The notes: generated by a model from the sequence alone, not told the origin. Numbered from the stretch's first letter, positions 7,180 through 14,934 are shown. The stretch: 33,915 bases of DNA from Sphaerimonospora mesophila NBRC 14179 = JCM 3151 (GCA_001552515.1 BCRI01000079.1:1-33915), one strand, 5' to 3'. Numbers and translations are program-made.

Positions 7180-7707
7180 TTATGAGGTGGTGGCGTGGTG
7201 GTGCTGAGCGTGCAGGTCGGCGGCCTCGGCGCGCAGGCGCTCGCCCTTGGCGTAGGCCTGCGCCTTGAGGGTCGCCTGGAACTCCTCCATCCGCTGCCGC
7301 AGGCCCTCGTCGGAGGCGGCCAGGATGCGTACGGCCAGCAGCCCGGCGTTCCTCGCCCCGCCGACGGCCACGGTCGCCACGGGAACCCCGGCCGGCATCT
7401 GGACGATCGACAGCAGCGAATCCATCCCGTCCAGGTACTTCAGCGGCACCGGCACGCCGATCACCGGCAGCGGGGTGACCGAGGCCAGCATGCCGGGGAG
7501 GTGGGCCGCTCCCCCGGCCCCGGCGATGATCACCTTGAGGCCGCGGTCGGCGGCGTGCGTGCCGTACTCGATCATCTCGGCCGGCATGCGGTGCGCCGAC
7601 ACGACGTCGGCCTCGAACGGCACGCCGAACTCGCTGAGGGCCTCGGCGGCCTGCCGCATGACCGGCCAGTCCGAGTCGCTTCCCATCACGATCCCGACGT
7701 CAGCCAT
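7180..7707 (-). CDS. purE: N5-carboxyaminoimidazole ribonucleotide mutase (PurE class I)
   Basis: Converts N5-CAIR to CAIR in de novo purine synthesis. 175 residues, normal for class I PurE. Seen: the phosphate-binding start [14 protein letters not shown], the SAHRMP loop with the catalytic histidine, [12 protein letters not shown], and PVIGVPV near the subunit interface. The C-terminal tail ([19 protein letters not shown]) is His-rich and not part of the core. The gene begins inside the end of purK (8-nt overlap), so the two are translationally coupled with purK first. Its stop lies 8 bp from the last box of array A. Confidence 0.95.
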   Translation of the reverse strand: MADVGIVMGSDSDWPVMRQAAEALSEFGVPFEADVVSAHRMPAEMIEYGTHAADRGLKVIIAGAGGAAHLPGMLASVTPLPVIGVPVPLKYLDGMDSLLSIVQMPAGVPVATVAVGGARNAGLLAVRILAASDEGLRQRMEEFQATLKAQAYAKGERLRAEAADLHAQHHHATTS

Positions 7708-8884
7708 TCAGGGGTCCTCTCAAACAGACGGCGGCGTGGTGGGCCCGAGCCCTCACCTCGTCGAGATCCGTGCCGAGCGCGGTGACATGCCCGATCTTAC
7801 GGCCGGGCCGTACGGCCTTGCCGTAGAAGTGGACCTTGATGCCCGGGTCGTTGGCGAGCACGTGCTCGTAGCGCGAGAAGACGTCCGGGTCGGCCCCGCC
7901 CAGCAGGTTGGCCATGACGACGACGGGCGCGGTGAGCGACGGCGAGCCGAGCGGCAAATCGAGGACGGCGCGCAGGTGCTGCTCGAACTGGGAGGTCCTG
8001 GCCCCCTCGATGGTCCAGTGACCGCTGTTGTGCGGGCGCATGGCCAACTCGTTGACCACCAGGCCCGACTTGGTGGCGAACATCTCGACCGCGAGCAGTC
8101 CGACCACACCCAGGTCACGCGCGATGCCGAGCGCGACGCGCTGGGCGACCGCCGCGTCCTCCTCGGCGAGCCCTGGCGCGGGAGCGAGCACCTCAACGCA
8201 GATGCCGTCCTGCTGCACGGTCTCCACGACCGGGTAGCTCACCCCCTGTCCGTGCGGGGACCGGGCGACCAGCACGGCGATCTCCCGCTCGAACGGCACG
8301 AAGACCTCCGCCAGGAGCTCGATGCCGGTGGCGAGCACCTCGCGGGCCTCGTCGGTCGAGGCGCACACCCACACGCCGCGCCCGTCGTAACCGCCGCGTA
8401 CGGCCTTCAGCACGACCGGCCAGCCGTGCTCCTCGGCGAACGCCTCGACGTCGGCCAGGGAGGAGATCCGAGACCAGGCGGGGCAGGGGGCGCCGATCGC
8501 GGTGAGCCGCTCCCGCATGACCGCCTTGTCCTGAGCGTGGATCAGCGCGTCGGCCCCGGGCCGTACGGCGACGCCTTCCGCGGCCAGCGCGCGGATGTGC
8601 TCGGTCGGCACGTGCTCGTGGTCGAACGTGACGGCATCGCATCCCTTGGCGAACTCGCGGAGATCACCGAGGTCGCGGTAGTCGCCCAGCCGGGTGTCGA
8701 CGATCACCCGGGCGGCGCTCTCGTCGCGCGCGTTGGCCAGCACGCGCAGCTCGACGCCGAGCGCGATCGCGGCCTGCTGGGTCATCCGGGCGAGCTGACC
8801 CGCGCCGACCATGCCGACCACGGGGCCTGCCGGCGGGTCGACCTCCGGGCGTCCAACGGAAGGAGGAACGTTCGGGCTGTTCAC
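7700..8884 (-). CDS. purK: N5-carboxyaminoimidazole ribonucleotide synthase (PurK)
   Basis: ATP-grasp enzyme that joins AIR and bicarbonate to give N5-CAIR, the substrate of PurE encoded next to it. 394 residues from GTG 8884. Seen: nucleotide-fold start [18 protein letters not shown], the switch VTFDHEHVP, the ATP-grasp lid [30 protein letters not shown], and the catalytic [18 protein letters not shown]. The first 20 residues before [10 protein letters not shown] are a proline-rich extension, common in actinomycetes. The start has no Shine-Dalgarno; TAGGCT lies 8 nt upstream on the minus strand, so the message may be leaderless. Confidence 0.94.
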   Translation of the reverse strand: MNSPNVPPSVGRPEVDPPAGPVVGMVGAGQLARMTQQAAIALGVELRVLANARDESAARVIVDTRLGDYRDLGDLREFAKGCDAVTFDHEHVPTEHIRALAAEGVAVRPGADALIHAQDKAVMRERLTAIGAPCPAWSRISSLADVEAFAEEHGWPVVLKAVRGGYDGRGVWVCASTDEAREVLATGIELLAEVFVPFEREIAVLVARSPHGQGVSYPVVETVQQDGICVEVLAPAPGLAEEDAAVAQRVALGIARDLGVVGLLAVEMFATKSGLVVNELAMRPHNSGHWTIEGARTSQFEQHLRAVLDLPLGSPSLTAPVVVMANLLGGADPDVFSRYEHVLANDPGIKVHFYGKAVRPGRKIGHVTALGTDLDEVRARAHHAAVCLRGPLNG

Positions 8885-8892
8885 GACAGGCC

Positions 8893-8898
8893 AGCCTA
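8893..8898 (-). promoter_or_regulatory. Possible -10 hexamer for leaderless purK-purE
   Basis: TAGGCT on the minus strand is 8 nt before the GTG at 8884. With no ribosome site present, transcription probably begins at or very near the start codon. The -35 region is not clear. Confidence 0.4.
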
Positions 8899-8946
8899 CC
8901 GATTGCGGGAAAGTGCACCGCCCCCCGGCATAGTGTGAAGCCGCCC

Positions 8947-9026
8947 TGTTCTCGGCACCGTGTTATCGGCACCGTCCGGCCGCTGCCGCGCCTGAACAAC
9001 CGCCCGGCCGCTGCCGCACCTGAACA
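8947..9026. repeat. Two sets of short direct repeats between purK and the GtrA-like gene
   Basis: TGTTCTCGGCACCG at 8947-8960 is followed at once by TGTTATCGGCACCG (8961-8974; 13 of 14 equal). A 23-bp unit starting CCGGCCGCTGCCGC and ending CCTGAACA occurs at 8976-8998 and again at 9004-9026 (22 of 23 equal, 28-bp step). They lie in the 335-bp divergent gap, so they could be operators or slippage products. Confidence 0.6.
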
Positions 9027-9095
9027 GTCGAGGACAGGCGTTGCCGGCGTGTGGCGTGCTGCGAGCTGTGGATCGGCCTACAACCGCTGGATGGT

Positions 9096-9109
9096 CATTT
9101 CATGAAATG
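9096..9109. promoter_or_regulatory. 14-bp perfect palindrome upstream of the GtrA-like gene
   Basis: CATTTCATGAAATG is a perfect palindrome, strikingly A/T-rich against its surroundings, 110 bp before the GTG at 9220. Such a site would suit a homodimeric regulator. The regulator is unknown. Confidence 0.4.
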
Positions 9110-9219
9110 TTCTTCGGTGACCTGGGGAGAAGCGGTATCTCCGGGCAGCAGCACCGTGGGGACAGGTCATACCGGTAGCCTGGGAGCAACTTTCCGCCGA
9201 CAGGAAGGACCGCCGGGTC

Positions 9220-9804
9220 GTGCAGTTCCTCCGACACGCTTACGAGCGGTTCGCCTCACTCGTTCACGAGCTGCTGAAGTTCGGGACGGTGGGGGCCATC
9301 GCCTTCGTCATCGACTTCGGCGGCGCCAACCTGCTGCGGTTCGGCCTCGACATCGGGCCGCTCAAGTCCAAGATCTTGTCCACGATCCTCGCGGCGACGT
9401 TCGCGTACCTGGGCAACCGCTACTGGACCTACCGCCATCGACAGCGGAGCGGCCTCGCCCGTGAGTACGTCCTGTTCTTCGTGCTCAACGGCATCGGGCT
9501 GCTGCCTCCGCTGATCCTGATCGCGTTCGTCACGTACGTGCTGGGGCTGGACGACCTGGTGAGCTACAACATCGCCCAGGGCCTGGGCGTGGTGCTGGGC
9601 ACACTGTTCCGCTTCTGGTCCTACAAGAAGTGGGTGTTCCTGGCGATGCCGCCGGACGGTCCGGCCGACCTGCCGACGGGCCTGTCCCCCGCGGGGGACA
9701 CGGGTGACGCGCAGGCGCAGGCCGTGGCCGAGGAGCCGGCGCAGGACAATCCCCAGCCGTCGGAGAAGACACAGGCGCACGCGGGGCCCCTCACCGCCCT
9801 CTGA
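9220..9804 (+). CDS. GtrA-like membrane protein
   Basis: A 194-residue membrane protein of the GtrA/DPMS group, small proteins with four transmembrane helices that are associated with moving polyprenyl-linked sugars across the membrane or with cell wall polysaccharide synthesis (family knowledge). Seen: hydrophobic helices at about 20-42, 48-68, 84-106 and 113-133, the motif FGTVGAIAFVIDFGGANLL and the family-typical NRYWTYR between helices 2 and 3. From about 145 on, an acidic Pro/Ala/Gln-rich tail would face the cytosol or outside and is not conserved. Start is GTG 9220 with AGGAAGGA about 10 nt upstream. It converges closely on the histidine kinase gene (14 nt between stops). The substrate is unknown. 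Confidence 0.85.
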   Translation: MQFLRHAYERFASLVHELLKFGTVGAIAFVIDFGGANLLRFGLDIGPLKSKILSTILAATFAYLGNRYWTYRHRQRSGLAREYVLFFVLNGIGLLPPLILIAFVTYVLGLDDLVSYNIAQGLGVVLGTLFRFWSYKKWVFLAMPPDGPADLPTGLSPAGDTGDAQAQAVAEEPAQDNPQPSEKTQAHAGPLTAL

Positions 9805-9818
9805 CGATCCTCATTCGG

Positions 9819-11087
9819 TCAGGCCGGACCGCTCACCACCCGGTGGCGGCCATGCTCGCGGACGTGCCGCAGGAAGATCGCGAAGGTCGCCGGACGGCGT
9901 TTGACCAGCTCCAGTCTTCCGCCGTCGGCCGCGACCAGGGCCCTGGCGAGCGTCAGGCCGAGCCCGGTGCTGCCCCCGCCGCTCACGTTGCGTTCGAAGA
10001 CCTTGTGCCCGAGGCTCTCCGGGATGCCCGGGCCCTCATCGGCCACCTCGATGACGACCGATCTGTCGGTGCTCGTCGTGTAGACGGTCAGCACGCCGGC
10101 GCCGTGCTCCAGCGAGTTCTCCATCAGCGTGGACAGGACCTGGCTCAACCCGCCGGCCGTACCGAGGGCGCACAGCCCCCGGTCTCCCCGCCGGATGAGC
10201 CCGCGCTGCGCGCGCCGGAAGGCGGGCTCCCACTCGGTGATCTGCTGGTCCACGACGTCGTCCACGTTGATCGGACCGGTCTGGGCATGACGCTGCCGTC
10301 TGGCCGCGGCCAAGAGCTCGTCTATGACCGCGGTCAGTCGTTCCACCTGGACGATGGCGGCCTCGCCCTCCTCCCGGACCGTCTTGGGCTGGTCGGCCGC
10401 GGCGACGATCTCCTCCAGGCGCATCGTCAGCCCGGTGAGGGGCGTACGGAGCTGGTGGGAGGCGTCGGTGGCGAACTCCCTCTCCCGCGCGAGCAGATCG
10501 GAGATCCGCAGCGCGCTTCGGTCCAGCACCTCGGCGACCAGGTCGACCTCGGGAATGCCGTAGCTGTGCCGGCTGGGCCGGGCGTCTCCCGAGCCCAACC
10601 GCTCCGCGATCTTCGTCAGATCTTGGAGCGGAAGGCTCAGACGGCGTGAGGTGACGGTCGCGAGGCTCACGGCCACCCCGAGCGCGATCACCGCGAGCGC
10701 GACCGTCAGCACGAGCCGGGCCCGGATGGCCTGCTCGACCTGGGCCGAGTCCTGGGCCACCCGGACGTAGCCGGCCTCGGAGCGTGCCTCCTGCGTGAGC
10801 TCGCGGCCCGGTGGGGGCGGCGAGCCCACGGCGATCGGCTGGTTCCCTCGGACGTACACCTGGATGTACCGATCCGGGTAGTTCTTCGCGAGCTGGTGCG
10901 GGTCGACCTTCTGGCCCTGGCCGACGGAGTATTCCACCCCGGCCAGCAGCCGAGTCGCCTCGGCCCTCAGCAGCTGCACGGCCTCGTCGTTGATCGATCG
11001 GACGACGAGCATGCCCAGGGGCACGCCTAACAGCACAACGGCGATGACCGCCACGAGCAACATCGAGGACAGCAGGCGCCGGCGCAC
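9819..11087 (-). CDS. Two-component sensor histidine kinase
   Basis: A 422-residue membrane kinase that autophosphorylates and passes phosphate to the response regulator encoded just upstream. Seen: transmembrane helix about 8-28, an extracytoplasmic sensor loop about 29-122, second helix about 125-147, HAMP about 148-200, the phosphoacceptor histidine in DASHQLRTPLTG, N box TLMENSLEHG, G1 DEGPGIP and G2 GSTGLGLTLARALV. This is the PhoR/EnvZ-like orthodox type. Start is GTG 11087 with GAGGAG 7 nt upstream, 36 nt after the stop of the regulator gene, so the two form an operon. The signal sensed is unknown; the loop carries no metal-binding cluster. Confidence 0.93.
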   Translation of the reverse strand: MRRRLLSSMLLVAVIAVVLLGVPLGMLVVRSINDEAVQLLRAEATRLLAGVEYSVGQGQKVDPHQLAKNYPDRYIQVYVRGNQPIAVGSPPPPGRELTQEARSEAGYVRVAQDSAQVEQAIRARLVLTVALAVIALGVAVSLATVTSRRLSLPLQDLTKIAERLGSGDARPSRHSYGIPEVDLVAEVLDRSALRISDLLAREREFATDASHQLRTPLTGLTMRLEEIVAAADQPKTVREEGEAAIVQVERLTAVIDELLAAARRQRHAQTGPINVDDVVDQQITEWEPAFRRAQRGLIRRGDRGLCALGTAGGLSQVLSTLMENSLEHGAGVLTVYTTSTDRSVVIEVADEGPGIPESLGHKVFERNVSGGGSTGLGLTLARALVAADGGRLELVKRRPATFAIFLRHVREHGRHRVVSGPA

Positions 11088-11123
11088 GGGCTAGCTCCTC
11101 CCCAGCGACCACTCCACGGTGGT

Positions 11124-11792
11124 CTACTCGCGCTCGAAACGGAAACCGACCCCTCGGACCGTCGTGATGTATCGCGGCTTGGCCGCGTCGTCCCCCAGCT
11201 TGCGGCGCAACCACGAGATGTGCATGTCCAATGTCTTCGTCGACCCCCACCAGTTCGTGTCCCACACCTCGCGCATGATCTGCTCGCGGGTGACGACCTT
11301 GCCGGCGTCCCGTACGAGCACGCGCAGCAGGTCGAACTCCTTGGTGGTCAGGTGCAGCTCCTTGTCCCCCATCCACGCGCGGCGCGAGTCGGCGTCTATA
11401 CGGACGCCCTGCACCACCGGCGTCTCGGACGTACCGCGTCGCAGGAGTGCTCGCACGCGGGCGAGCAGCTCGGCGAGGCGGAACGGCTTTGTCACGTAGT
11501 CGTCGGCACCGGCGTCGAGCCCGACGACGGTGTCCACTTCATCGACCCGGGCGGTAAGGATCAGCACGGGAGTCCCGTGTCCTTCCGCCCTGATGCGGCG
11601 AGCGACCTCCAGCCCGTCCATCTCTGGCAGGCCGAGGTCGAGAACTATCAGATCGACGCCCCCCGACAGGGCCCTCTCAAGGGCCTGCGGGCCATCCGGG
11701 CTCACCTCTACCTGATAACCCTCCCGGCGCAGAGCGCGCGCCAGAGGCTCCGAGATCGAGGTGTCATCCTCGGCGAGAAGTACGCAGGTCAT
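11124..11792 (-). CDS. OmpR/PhoB-family response regulator
   Basis: A 222-residue DNA-binding regulator. Receiver domain 1-115: acidic pair D9/D10, phosphoacceptor D52 in VLDLGLPEMDG, T80 and K102 (DDYVTKPF). Winged helix about 128-222: LTTKEFDLLRVLV, REQIMREVWDTNWWGSTKTLDMHISWLRRKLG and the wing YITTVRGVGFRFE. It heads an operon with the histidine kinase. The ATG at 11792 has no Shine-Dalgarno but a TACGAT hexamer 7 nt upstream. Three TTGAC repeats one helical turn apart further upstream could be its own binding site. Confidence 0.94.
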   Translation of the reverse strand: MTCVLLAEDDTSISEPLARALRREGYQVEVSPDGPQALERALSGGVDLIVLDLGLPEMDGLEVARRIRAEGHGTPVLILTARVDEVDTVVGLDAGADDYVTKPFRLAELLARVRALLRRGTSETPVVQGVRIDADSRRAWMGDKELHLTTKEFDLLRVLVRDAGKVVTREQIMREVWDTNWWGSTKTLDMHISWLRRKLGDDAAKPRYITTVRGVGFRFERE

Positions 11793-11799
11793 GCAAGCG

Positions 11800-11805
11800 A
11801 TCGTA
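11800..11805 (-). promoter_or_regulatory. Possible -10 hexamer for the leaderless response-regulator operon
   Basis: TACGAT on the minus strand ends 7 nt before the ATG at 11792. The same spot carries a 10-bp direct repeat AAGCGATCGT (plus strand 11795-11804 and 11813-11822, 18-bp step) that brackets the promoter. Confidence 0.4.
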
Positions 11806-11843
11806 GGACCTTAAGCGATCGTTTCCCGGCTACAGCGCGCAGT

Positions 11844-11871
11844 TTGACTTGTCGTTGACTCATCAATTGAC
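11844..11871. promoter_or_regulatory. Helically phased TTGAC direct repeats upstream of the response regulator
   Basis: TTGAC occurs at 11844-11848, 11855-11859 and 11867-11871, steps of 11 and 12 bp. OmpR/PhoB-family regulators bind direct repeats of about this spacing, so this is a candidate autoregulatory site about 55-80 bp upstream of the regulator gene. Confidence 0.4.
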
Positions 11872-12167
11872 CTGGGCAAACACTGATAAATCCGGGATAG
11901 TCAGCACGCAACGGGGCACCCCGATCCGGGCATTTCTCGCCCATCTCAGAAGGCGCTTCAAATCCCATTTAGCACGATAAAAAACATGCAACGACTCCGC
12001 CACTGTACCGTCGGGCGCGCGGAGACGTACCGCCTATCGACACCGCCCGGAACGTCGATGGGGAAGAGACTCCGGAACGACGACGCGCCCGGGCGGACGG
12101 CCTCGAATCGACGGCTCACGACGATTCACGGCGGCTTACGGCGGCGTCGGTGTGACGAACGGCGGCC
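11872..12167. other. Gene-free stretch between bfr and the response-regulator operon
   Basis: No gene is seen. It includes an A/T-rich patch around 11960-11990 (CGATAAAAAACATGC), a short stem CGGGG-CA-CCCCG at 11912-11923, and an inverted repeat GAATCG/CGATTC at 12105-12110 and 12122-12127 that could mark the end of the bfr transcript. Frames here have no family resemblance. Confidence 0.4.
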
Positions 12168-12656
12168 TCAGGACGGCGACGACGAAGGCTCTCCGACGTA
12201 GCGCTGGAGGTAGAGCGCCTCGCCCAGGCTCTCGATGAGGCTCAGCTCGGTCTCCAGGTAGTCGATGTGATGCTCCTCGTCGGCGAGGATGTCCTCGAAG
12301 ATCCGAGCCGAGGTGGTGTCGCCGCGCTCCCGCATCAGCGCGATCCCGGGCCGCAGCCGCGCGACCACCCCCAGCTCGAGGTCGAGGTCGGCCTGAAGCT
12401 GCTCCTTCACGGTCTGCCCGATGTGCAGCGTGCCCAGCTTCTGGTAGTTGGGCAGACCTTCCAGGAAGAGGATGCGATCGGTGAGCCGCTCGGCATGCCT
12501 CATCTCGTCGAACGACTCTTGCCGCGTGTAGCTCGCGAGCTTCGTGTAACCCCAGTGCTCCTGCATCTTCGCGTGGAGGAAGTACTGATTGATCGCGGTG
12601 AGTTCGGAGGTGAGCTGCTCGTTGAGCAGCGCGATGATCTCCCTGTCCCCCTGCAT
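12168..12656 (-). CDS. bfr: Bacterioferritin
   Basis: A 162-residue subunit of the 24-mer iron-storage shell; its ferroxidase centre oxidises Fe(II) and the mineral is kept in the cavity. Seen: complete di-iron site E18, E51, H54, E94, E127, H130, and M52 (SFDEMRHAE), the axial ligand of the heme that bridges two subunits, so this is a true heme bacterioferritin. Length is normal. Start ATG 12656 has GAGGGG upstream. It follows bfd by 14 nt and probably shares its promoter with the two iron boxes at 12878-12925. Confidence 0.96.
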   Translation of the reverse strand: MQGDREIIALLNEQLTSELTAINQYFLHAKMQEHWGYTKLASYTRQESFDEMRHAERLTDRILFLEGLPNYQKLGTLHIGQTVKEQLQADLDLELGVVARLRPGIALMRERGDTTSARIFEDILADEEHHIDYLETELSLIESLGEALYLQRYVGEPSSSPS

Positions 12657-12670
12657 GGCCGCCCCTCGGT

Positions 12671-12850
12671 CTATGCGCTGGTCACCAGATCCTCTGACCG
12701 TTTCAGCATCGCACAGATCTTACGGACACACGTCGCGCAGTCCCCCCCGGCGCCGGTCGCGTCGCGCACCTGACGAGCGCTCTTCGCGCCCGCCTCGATG
12801 CAGTCGTGGACCTCGTTCTCGGTGACGGCTCGGCAGACGCAGACGTACAT
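12671..12850 (-). CDS. bfd: Bacterioferritin-associated [2Fe-2S] ferredoxin
   Basis: A 59-residue ferredoxin that binds bacterioferritin and gives electrons to its heme so that stored iron can be released. Seen: the cluster cysteines C4, C6, C38 and C41 in the order CxC ... CxxC of the BFD-like [2Fe-2S] fold. Start ATG 12850 (MYVCVCRAVTENEV) is chosen over 12892 because family members begin right before the CxC. There is no strong ribosome site. It is first in an operon with bfr. Confidence 0.93.
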   Translation of the reverse strand: MYVCVCRAVTENEVHDCIEAGAKSARQVRDATGAGGDCATCVRKICAMLKRSEDLVTSA

Positions 12851-12877
12851 GGTGGCGGTGGGCCTTTCGCGGGGAAG

Positions 12878-12896
12878 CAAGGTTAGGCACACCTAA
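12878..12896. promoter_or_regulatory. IdeR/DtxR-type iron box 1 upstream of bfd-bfr
   Basis: CAAGGTTAGGCACACCTAA matches the DtxR/IdeR consensus TTAGGTTAGGCTAACCTAA at 15 of 19 positions (counted by eye) and contains the inverted repeat TTAGG-N4-CCTAA. On the minus strand it covers a TAACCT hexamer (12880-12885) that could be the -10 of bfd, so bound regulator would block the promoter. Confidence 0.75.
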
Positions 12897-12906
12897 GGTA
12901 ACCCAT

Positions 12907-12925
12907 GTAGGTAAGGCTTGCCTAT
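12907..12925. promoter_or_regulatory. IdeR/DtxR-type iron box 2 upstream of bfd-bfr
   Basis: GTAGGTAAGGCTTGCCTAT matches the same consensus at 14 of 19 positions and has the core AGGCTTGCCT common in actinobacterial iron boxes. Its centre is 29 bp from that of box 1, about three helical turns, so two dimer pairs could bind side by side over the -35 region. Confidence 0.72.
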
Positions 12926-12957
12926 GGCCCCCCGGGAGTAAGCCGTACGGATACCGC

Positions 12958-13974
12958 TCAGCGCTCCCTGCCGGGTCTCCGCAGGACGTACGGCTGGACG
13001 ACGCCGAGCCCGCGTGCGGGACGACGGCGCAGCTTGACCAGGTCGAAGTCGCTCACGCCGCCGAGCACCTCGGCCATCTCGCCGTCGGCCACGATCGTGC
13101 CCGGCCGGGCGATGGCGGTGAGACGGGCCGCCAGGTTCACGGTGGTGCCGAAGACGTCGCCCATCGCGGGGATCACCGGGCCGTACGCGAGCCCGATCCG
13201 CACGTCGGGCCCGTCCTCGCCCGCCTTGAGCTCGTCCACCAGATCGAGCGCGATCAGCGCGGCGGCCCGCGGCTCGCCGGCCGTGAACAGCACCTCGTCG
13301 CCGAGGGTCTTGACCAGCCGGCCGCCGTGCGCGGCCACGACGTCGGAGGCCAGGGCCTCGAAACCCTCGACCAGGTCGGCCAGGGCCGGTTCGTCGAGCT
13401 CCCGGGTGACCCTGGTGAACGCGACCAGATCGGCGAAGCCCACCGCGAGCATCAGCCGGGTCGGGCCGACGTCCTGACCGAGCTCGGTGAGCGACATGAG
13501 CCGGCCCGCCGCCGCGGTCAGCTGCGACCGCCAGACGTGGATCAGCATCTCCTCGAAGTCGGGCAGCAGCCGGCGGACGGTGTCCATCACCCGGGTGAAG
13601 TCGCCCCCACCCGACCTGCCCTGGTCGAGAACGGCCTCGATCATGATCTCGGCCTGCCACTGGGCCAGCCTGCCGGTCGTACGGCCCAGGGCCCGCGTCA
13701 TGCGGATGACGGTCCGCTCGTCGAGCAGGCCGGCGTCGATCAGGTGACGGATCCGCCGCAGCGCGGACAGATCGGCCTCGGTGAACGCCACCGCGTCGTC
13801 CGGCAGCGTGGCGAAGCCGAGCGCCCGCCAGATCCGCGCCGCCAGATCCCGGGAGATGCCGGCCGCCTCGGCCACCTGACGGCGGGTGTAGATCGGAGGC
13901 GACCCGACAAGCAGCCGTCGCACATCATCGGTGCCCGGACGCCGGGACGCCCGTTGCTCTCCACGTCGGTTCAC
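12958..13974 (-). CDS. Class III adenylate/guanylate cyclase with N-terminal regulatory domain
   Basis: A 338-residue cytosolic protein with no membrane helices. Residues about 160-325 form the class III catalytic domain: VGFADLVAFTRVT (first metal Asp), VKTLGDEVLF (substrate Lys and second metal Asp), VRIGLAYGPVIPAMGDVFGTTVNLAARL (transition-state Asn and Arg). All key residues are present, so it is probably active and makes cAMP. Residues 1-150 contain a MerR-like helix-turn-helix (YTRRQVAEAAGISRDLAARIWRALG) and a helical segment, as in actinobacterial cyclases of the Rv1264 regulatory-domain group, where the N-terminal part responds to pH or lipids. GTG 13974 follows TTAACT by 6 nt, a leaderless arrangement. 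No partner gene adjoins it. Confidence 0.88.
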   Translation of the reverse strand: MNRRGEQRASRRPGTDDVRRLLVGSPPIYTRRQVAEAAGISRDLAARIWRALGFATLPDDAVAFTEADLSALRRIRHLIDAGLLDERTVIRMTRALGRTTGRLAQWQAEIMIEAVLDQGRSGGGDFTRVMDTVRRLLPDFEEMLIHVWRSQLTAAAGRLMSLTELGQDVGPTRLMLAVGFADLVAFTRVTRELDEPALADLVEGFEALASDVVAAHGGRLVKTLGDEVLFTAGEPRAAALIALDLVDELKAGEDGPDVRIGLAYGPVIPAMGDVFGTTVNLAARLTAIARPGTIVADGEMAEVLGGVSDFDLVKLRRRPARGLGVVQPYVLRRPGRER

Positions 13975-14213
13975 GGAGTCAGTTAACCTCAGCCCTCGGC
14001 CAATCGCCGGACGGAGGTTCCCCTCTGATCCGGGCGGTCGTACGCCACCAGAACCACGGTGATACCACGCCGCCGGGACGCTGTCGGTACGACACCGCCG
14101 GTCGGCTCGTCATCGGCGATGCCACAGGGGCGTGCGGCCTTCCGCGGGTCCCGGTTCGCCGCGGCCCACGCCACGCTCATCCGCCCGCCCCCGGCGGGCT
14201 CTCCCCCGCTCGT

Positions 14214-14726
14214 CTACTTTCCGTCGATCTCCCCGTCGGAGGCGTCCTCAACCAGCCGGAACAGCTCCTGCCGGACGAGCTGGATCTTCGGGATGTCCCG
14301 GAGATTTATCTCGCCCTTCTCCGAGGCCGACTCCACGCGGAGCGTGCCGCAGCCGAGGAGTCGCTCGACGAACCGCTGGTCGGAGCTCACGCTGTTGACC
14401 TTCGCCATCGGAATGTCCTCGTCGGACTTGTTCAGGATGCCGGTGCTGATCGCGAGCCGGTGCGAGGTCAGCGTGTACGAGGTCGTCTTCCAGCGCAGGA
14501 ACGGGATGAACGACCACAGCATCAACGCGACGAAGGCCACCACGCCCACCGCGATCCGGGCGTACCCCGCGTAGCCATAGTCACTCGGGATGAAGTAGAT
14601 CGCCGCAGCCGCGGCGGCCACGACGACGATGAAGGCGAGAAGCGGCAAGATCAGCCGCTTCCAGTGCGGATGAAACTCGTGGATGATCCGCTCGCCCTCG
14701 GTCAGGTGATGATCCGGGAGACCCAT
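14214..14726 (-). CDS. Bacterial PH-domain membrane protein (YdbS-like)
   Basis: A 170-residue protein of the bacterial PH-domain (bPH_2/YdbS) group, function unknown. Seen: start MGLPDHHLTEGERIIHEFHPHWKRL, two membrane helices at about 26-45 and 55-76, then the PH-like part (TTSYTLTSHRLAISTGILNKSDEDIPMAKVNSV) and GTLRVESASEKGEINLRDIPK. The SYTLTSHRL and DIP.. motifs are typical. The ATG at 14726 is preferred to the longer frame from 14774 because homologues start just before the EG(E/R) segment. Single gene, divergent from the TetR operon. Confidence 0.85.
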   Translation of the reverse strand: MGLPDHHLTEGERIIHEFHPHWKRLILPLLAFIVVVAAAAAAIYFIPSDYGYAGYARIAVGVVAFVALMLWSFIPFLRWKTTSYTLTSHRLAISTGILNKSDEDIPMAKVNSVSSDQRFVERLLGCGTLRVESASEKGEINLRDIPKIQLVRQELFRLVEDASDGEIDGK

Positions 14727-14873
14727 GGCGCAAATCGTGACACGTTCCCGCCCGCTTCGCACCGTCCTCGGCACCTGATCGTCACCCGATCACCCCCCTT
14801 GCACCCCTCGATCCACTCGCGATCTCTACGGAAGTCCGATCCACAGCCGGCCGCGCAGGCCAACACTGAATCG

Positions 14874-14902
14874 TTGACAGGTTACTGAACGCGATTTAGC
14901 CT
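14874..14902 (+). promoter_or_regulatory. Promoter of the tetR-ABC exporter operon
   Basis: TTGACA at 14874-14879, a 17-bp spacer and TAGCCT at 14897-14902 form the best sigma-70-like promoter in the window. Operator-like palindromes lie over the -10 and just downstream, so repressor binding would stop transcription. Confidence 0.7.
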
Positions 14903-14934
14903 GAATCGAGTTCAGCATGCTGAGTGACGTTCAG
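14885..14934. promoter_or_regulatory. Tandem TetR-type operators CTGAA-N5-TTCAG
   Basis: Palindromes CTGAATCGAGTTCAG (14901-14915, perfect arms) and CTGAGTGACGTTCAG (14920-14934, one mismatch) have centres 19 bp apart. A third, CTGAACGCGATTTAG (14885-14899, one mismatch), overlaps the -10 region. They are natural targets of the TetR protein encoded 12 bp further on, giving autoregulation. Confidence 0.7.

Noticed and set aside
13989-14180. 63-codon minus-strand frame between the cyclase and PH-domain genes
   Set aside because: Arg/Ala-rich composition typical of chance frames in GC-rich DNA; no ribosome site or family resemblance.
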